From Candidatus Omnitrophica bacterium UBA6233 (lineage in GTDB: Bacteria; Omnitrophota; Gorgyraeia; Gygaellales; Profunditerraquicolaceae): a stretch of 6,177 bases of DNA. Below, piece by piece: positions 5,152 through 6,177 of this stretch (the first letter of the stretch is position 1; every line of letters starts with the position of its first letter). The stretch lies in assembly GCA_002440965.1 (NCBI GenBank), contig DJWJ01000035.1:53496-59672 (forward strand), given 5' to 3'. Below the pieces are notes generated by a model. That model was given only the letters and a program-made list of their open reading frames with translations. It searched no databases and was not told where the DNA came from. Made by a program: the position numbers and the translations under genes.

Positions 5152-6177
5152 TTATAAAGCTGCCAAAATAACACGGCAATACCCCGAAGTTGGAGCTACA
5201 ATTGTGCCGCTTGAAGTGTAAAATACTGCAAGAAATTGGGCAGCTCTTATAGTTGCTGTCGTGCTACTTAATGCAACAATCATACAATGATATCTTCCAT
5301 CAGGAGTACCCTGCGCCCCCTGTACTACACACCATCCTGAACCGTCGCTGTATTGAGCAAACCATACGGTAGCTAAGAGTTTTGTCGTTCCTAGATTATG
5401 GGTTACTGTATATGTATTATATGCCGAGACCGCAAACCATCCGCTGTCATAACTCTTCAGGCTCGCCGCAGTAGTCTGCAGAGTGCCATCGGGAAAACGA
5501 ATCCCATCGGTTCCCGCTGTTCCTCCGATGTGAAGTTTTGCCGTCGGCGCAGTAATCCCTATCCCTACATTCCCTCCTCCATGCGCCAAGAGCACATTAC
5601 CTGTAGAGGTATAGTTAAGCCAGAGAGTGCCCAGGGCTCCTCCCAGGATACCTTCGATGACATTACCATTGGCATCAGCCATACGCACACCGCTGTTACC
5701 ACTGTTACGGATATCCAGGGCTCCGACAGGGCTGGTAGTGCCGATGCCGACGTTGCCTCCTGCATCCTGAAGCACAAGCGGGTTAATTCCTCCATAGGTA
5801 GCCAGGTTGAGATACGCGCTGGCAGCAGCAGTGTTATAATACCAAGCCAGATAGCCATTATGGGTAGAATCCTGGCCAAGCCGAAGTATTGAATAGTCTG
5901 ATGAGTTACTAATCCGCAGTTCTCTGCCTACAGTGCCGCCTGACCAGGCTCCACCGATATCCAGGGTAACGGATGGATTAGCTGTGCCTATCCCCACATT
6001 GCCTTCGACTACCAGGTCAGCGTTGAAGTCAACTTCTCCTGAGCCGCTCTCAGTATCCTGCCAGGTGTAGTTAGCTCCATCGATGTAGTCATCCCCTATG
6101 GCTATACGCTTGGCTCTTAGCTCACGGTAGACTCCATAGGGAGAAGGATAGTAGGTGGTGATGGTCAGGGTGTCTTC
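5152..6177 (-). CDS. repeat-containing surface or tail-fibre-like protein, 5' end missing
   Basis: I see 341 residues in a frame that stays open to the window edge, so the true start lies beyond 6177. A GTG at 5997 looks like a start but is the valine of a repeat motif in mid-protein. The visible N-terminus has TITTYYPSPYGVYRELRAKR (5-24) and IAIGDDY (25-31). As I recall it, this element directly follows a signal peptide in proteins of uncultured bacteria, so only a short secretion signal may be missing. Three GNVGIG-type repeats follow at 59, 141 and 202, each leading into a LDI or LHI strand, as in phage tail-fibre and surface proteins. GIRFPDGTLQTTAA (225-238) then leads to a C-terminal module (about 240-341) starting SYDSGWFAV and containing THNLGTT. 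No S74-type autocleavage chaperone domain is visible. No enzymatic motif is seen. I infer an exported fibrous or adhesive protein; the exact function is unknown. Confidence 0.85.
   Translation of the reverse strand, partial: EDTLTITTYYPSPYGVYRELRAKRIAIGDDYIDGANYTWQDTESGSGEVDFNADLVVEGNVGIGTANPSVTLDIGGAWSGGTVGRELRISNSSDYSILRLGQDSTHNGYLAWYYNTAAASAYLNLATYGGINPLVLQDAGGNVGIGTTSPVGALDIRNSGNSGVRMADANGNVIEGILGGALGTLWLNYTSTGNVLLAHGGGNVGIGITAPTAKLHIGGTAGTDGIRFPDGTLQTTAASLKSYDSGWFAVSAYNTYTVTHNLGTTKLLATVWFAQYSDGSGWCVVQGAQGTPDGRYHCMIVALSSTTATIRAAQFLAVFYTSSGTIVAPTSGYCRVILAAL
5521..6003 (-). repeat. three diverged GNVGIGT coding repeats
   Basis: The repeat units begin at 6003 (GNVGIGTANPSVTLDIGG), 5757 (GNVGIGTTSPVGALDI) and 5574 (GNVGIGITAPTAKLHIGG). 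They lie 82 and 61 residues apart, so spacing is not fixed. DNA similarity is partial: repeats one and two share the word GATATCCAGGG (plus strand) over the LDI strand, while codons elsewhere differ. This suggests old or selected duplication, not recent tandem expansion. Confidence 0.75.

Noticed and set aside
5565..5879. Minus-strand 104-codon frame overlapping the surface-protein gene in another frame
   Set aside because: It is wholly inside the better-supported frame, has no visible ribosome binding site or domain, and is a composition effect.
5398..5892. Plus-strand open frame of 164 codons opposite the surface-protein gene
   Set aside because: It lies antisense to a frame with clear repeat motifs, its product resembles no family I know, and it arises from the GC-rich repeats lacking stops.
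5995..5997. GTG as start codon of the surface-protein gene
   Set aside because: It is the valine of the first GNVGIG motif, and coding sequence of the same family continues upstream to the window edge.

Overview
The window looks like chromosomal DNA from an uncultured diderm bacterium. My best guess is the candidate phylum Omnitrophota (OP3) or a relative. That rests on the edge gene, which combines an N-terminal TITTYYPSPYGVYRELRAKR segment with GNVGIGT repeats, a pairing I recall from such genomes. An MsbA-like exporter and AT-rich intergenic repeats fit but do not prove it. Every gene I can support is on the minus strand, so transcription runs from high to low coordinates.

In transcription order: (1) positions 6177-5152 hold the 3' part of a large surface or tail-fibre-like gene. 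Its reading frame stays open to the window edge, so the true start lies outside. (2) A 169-bp gap holds a possible weak terminator, a good sigma70-type promoter and a small hairpin next to a ribosome binding site. (3) Positions 4982-3192 encode a complete MsbA-type ABC exporter. (4) A 97-bp gap holds a second promoter, whose -35 box touches the exporter stop codon, and a leader hairpin. (5) Positions 3094-888 carry rpsB, tsf and pyrH, the classic translation cluster. (6) A 212-bp AT-rich gap with an imperfect palindromic element separates pyrH from frr (675-115). (7) Below frr lies a cluster of short repeats, and the window ends inside what looks like the 5' end of a tRNA gene (21-1).

The central genes supply ribosomal protein S2, elongation factor Ts, UMP kinase and ribosome recycling factor. 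They link translation with pyrimidine nucleotide supply and belong to growth-rate housekeeping. The exporter probably flips a lipid, such as a lipid A precursor, across the inner membrane. The edge gene probably makes an exported fibrous protein with repeats and a distinct C-terminal module.

No stretch longer than 300 bases lacks a gene. I see no transposase, CRISPR array, toxin-antitoxin pair or defence cassette. The least explained items are the edge gene, the palindromic element inside the translation cluster, and the rpsB leader.
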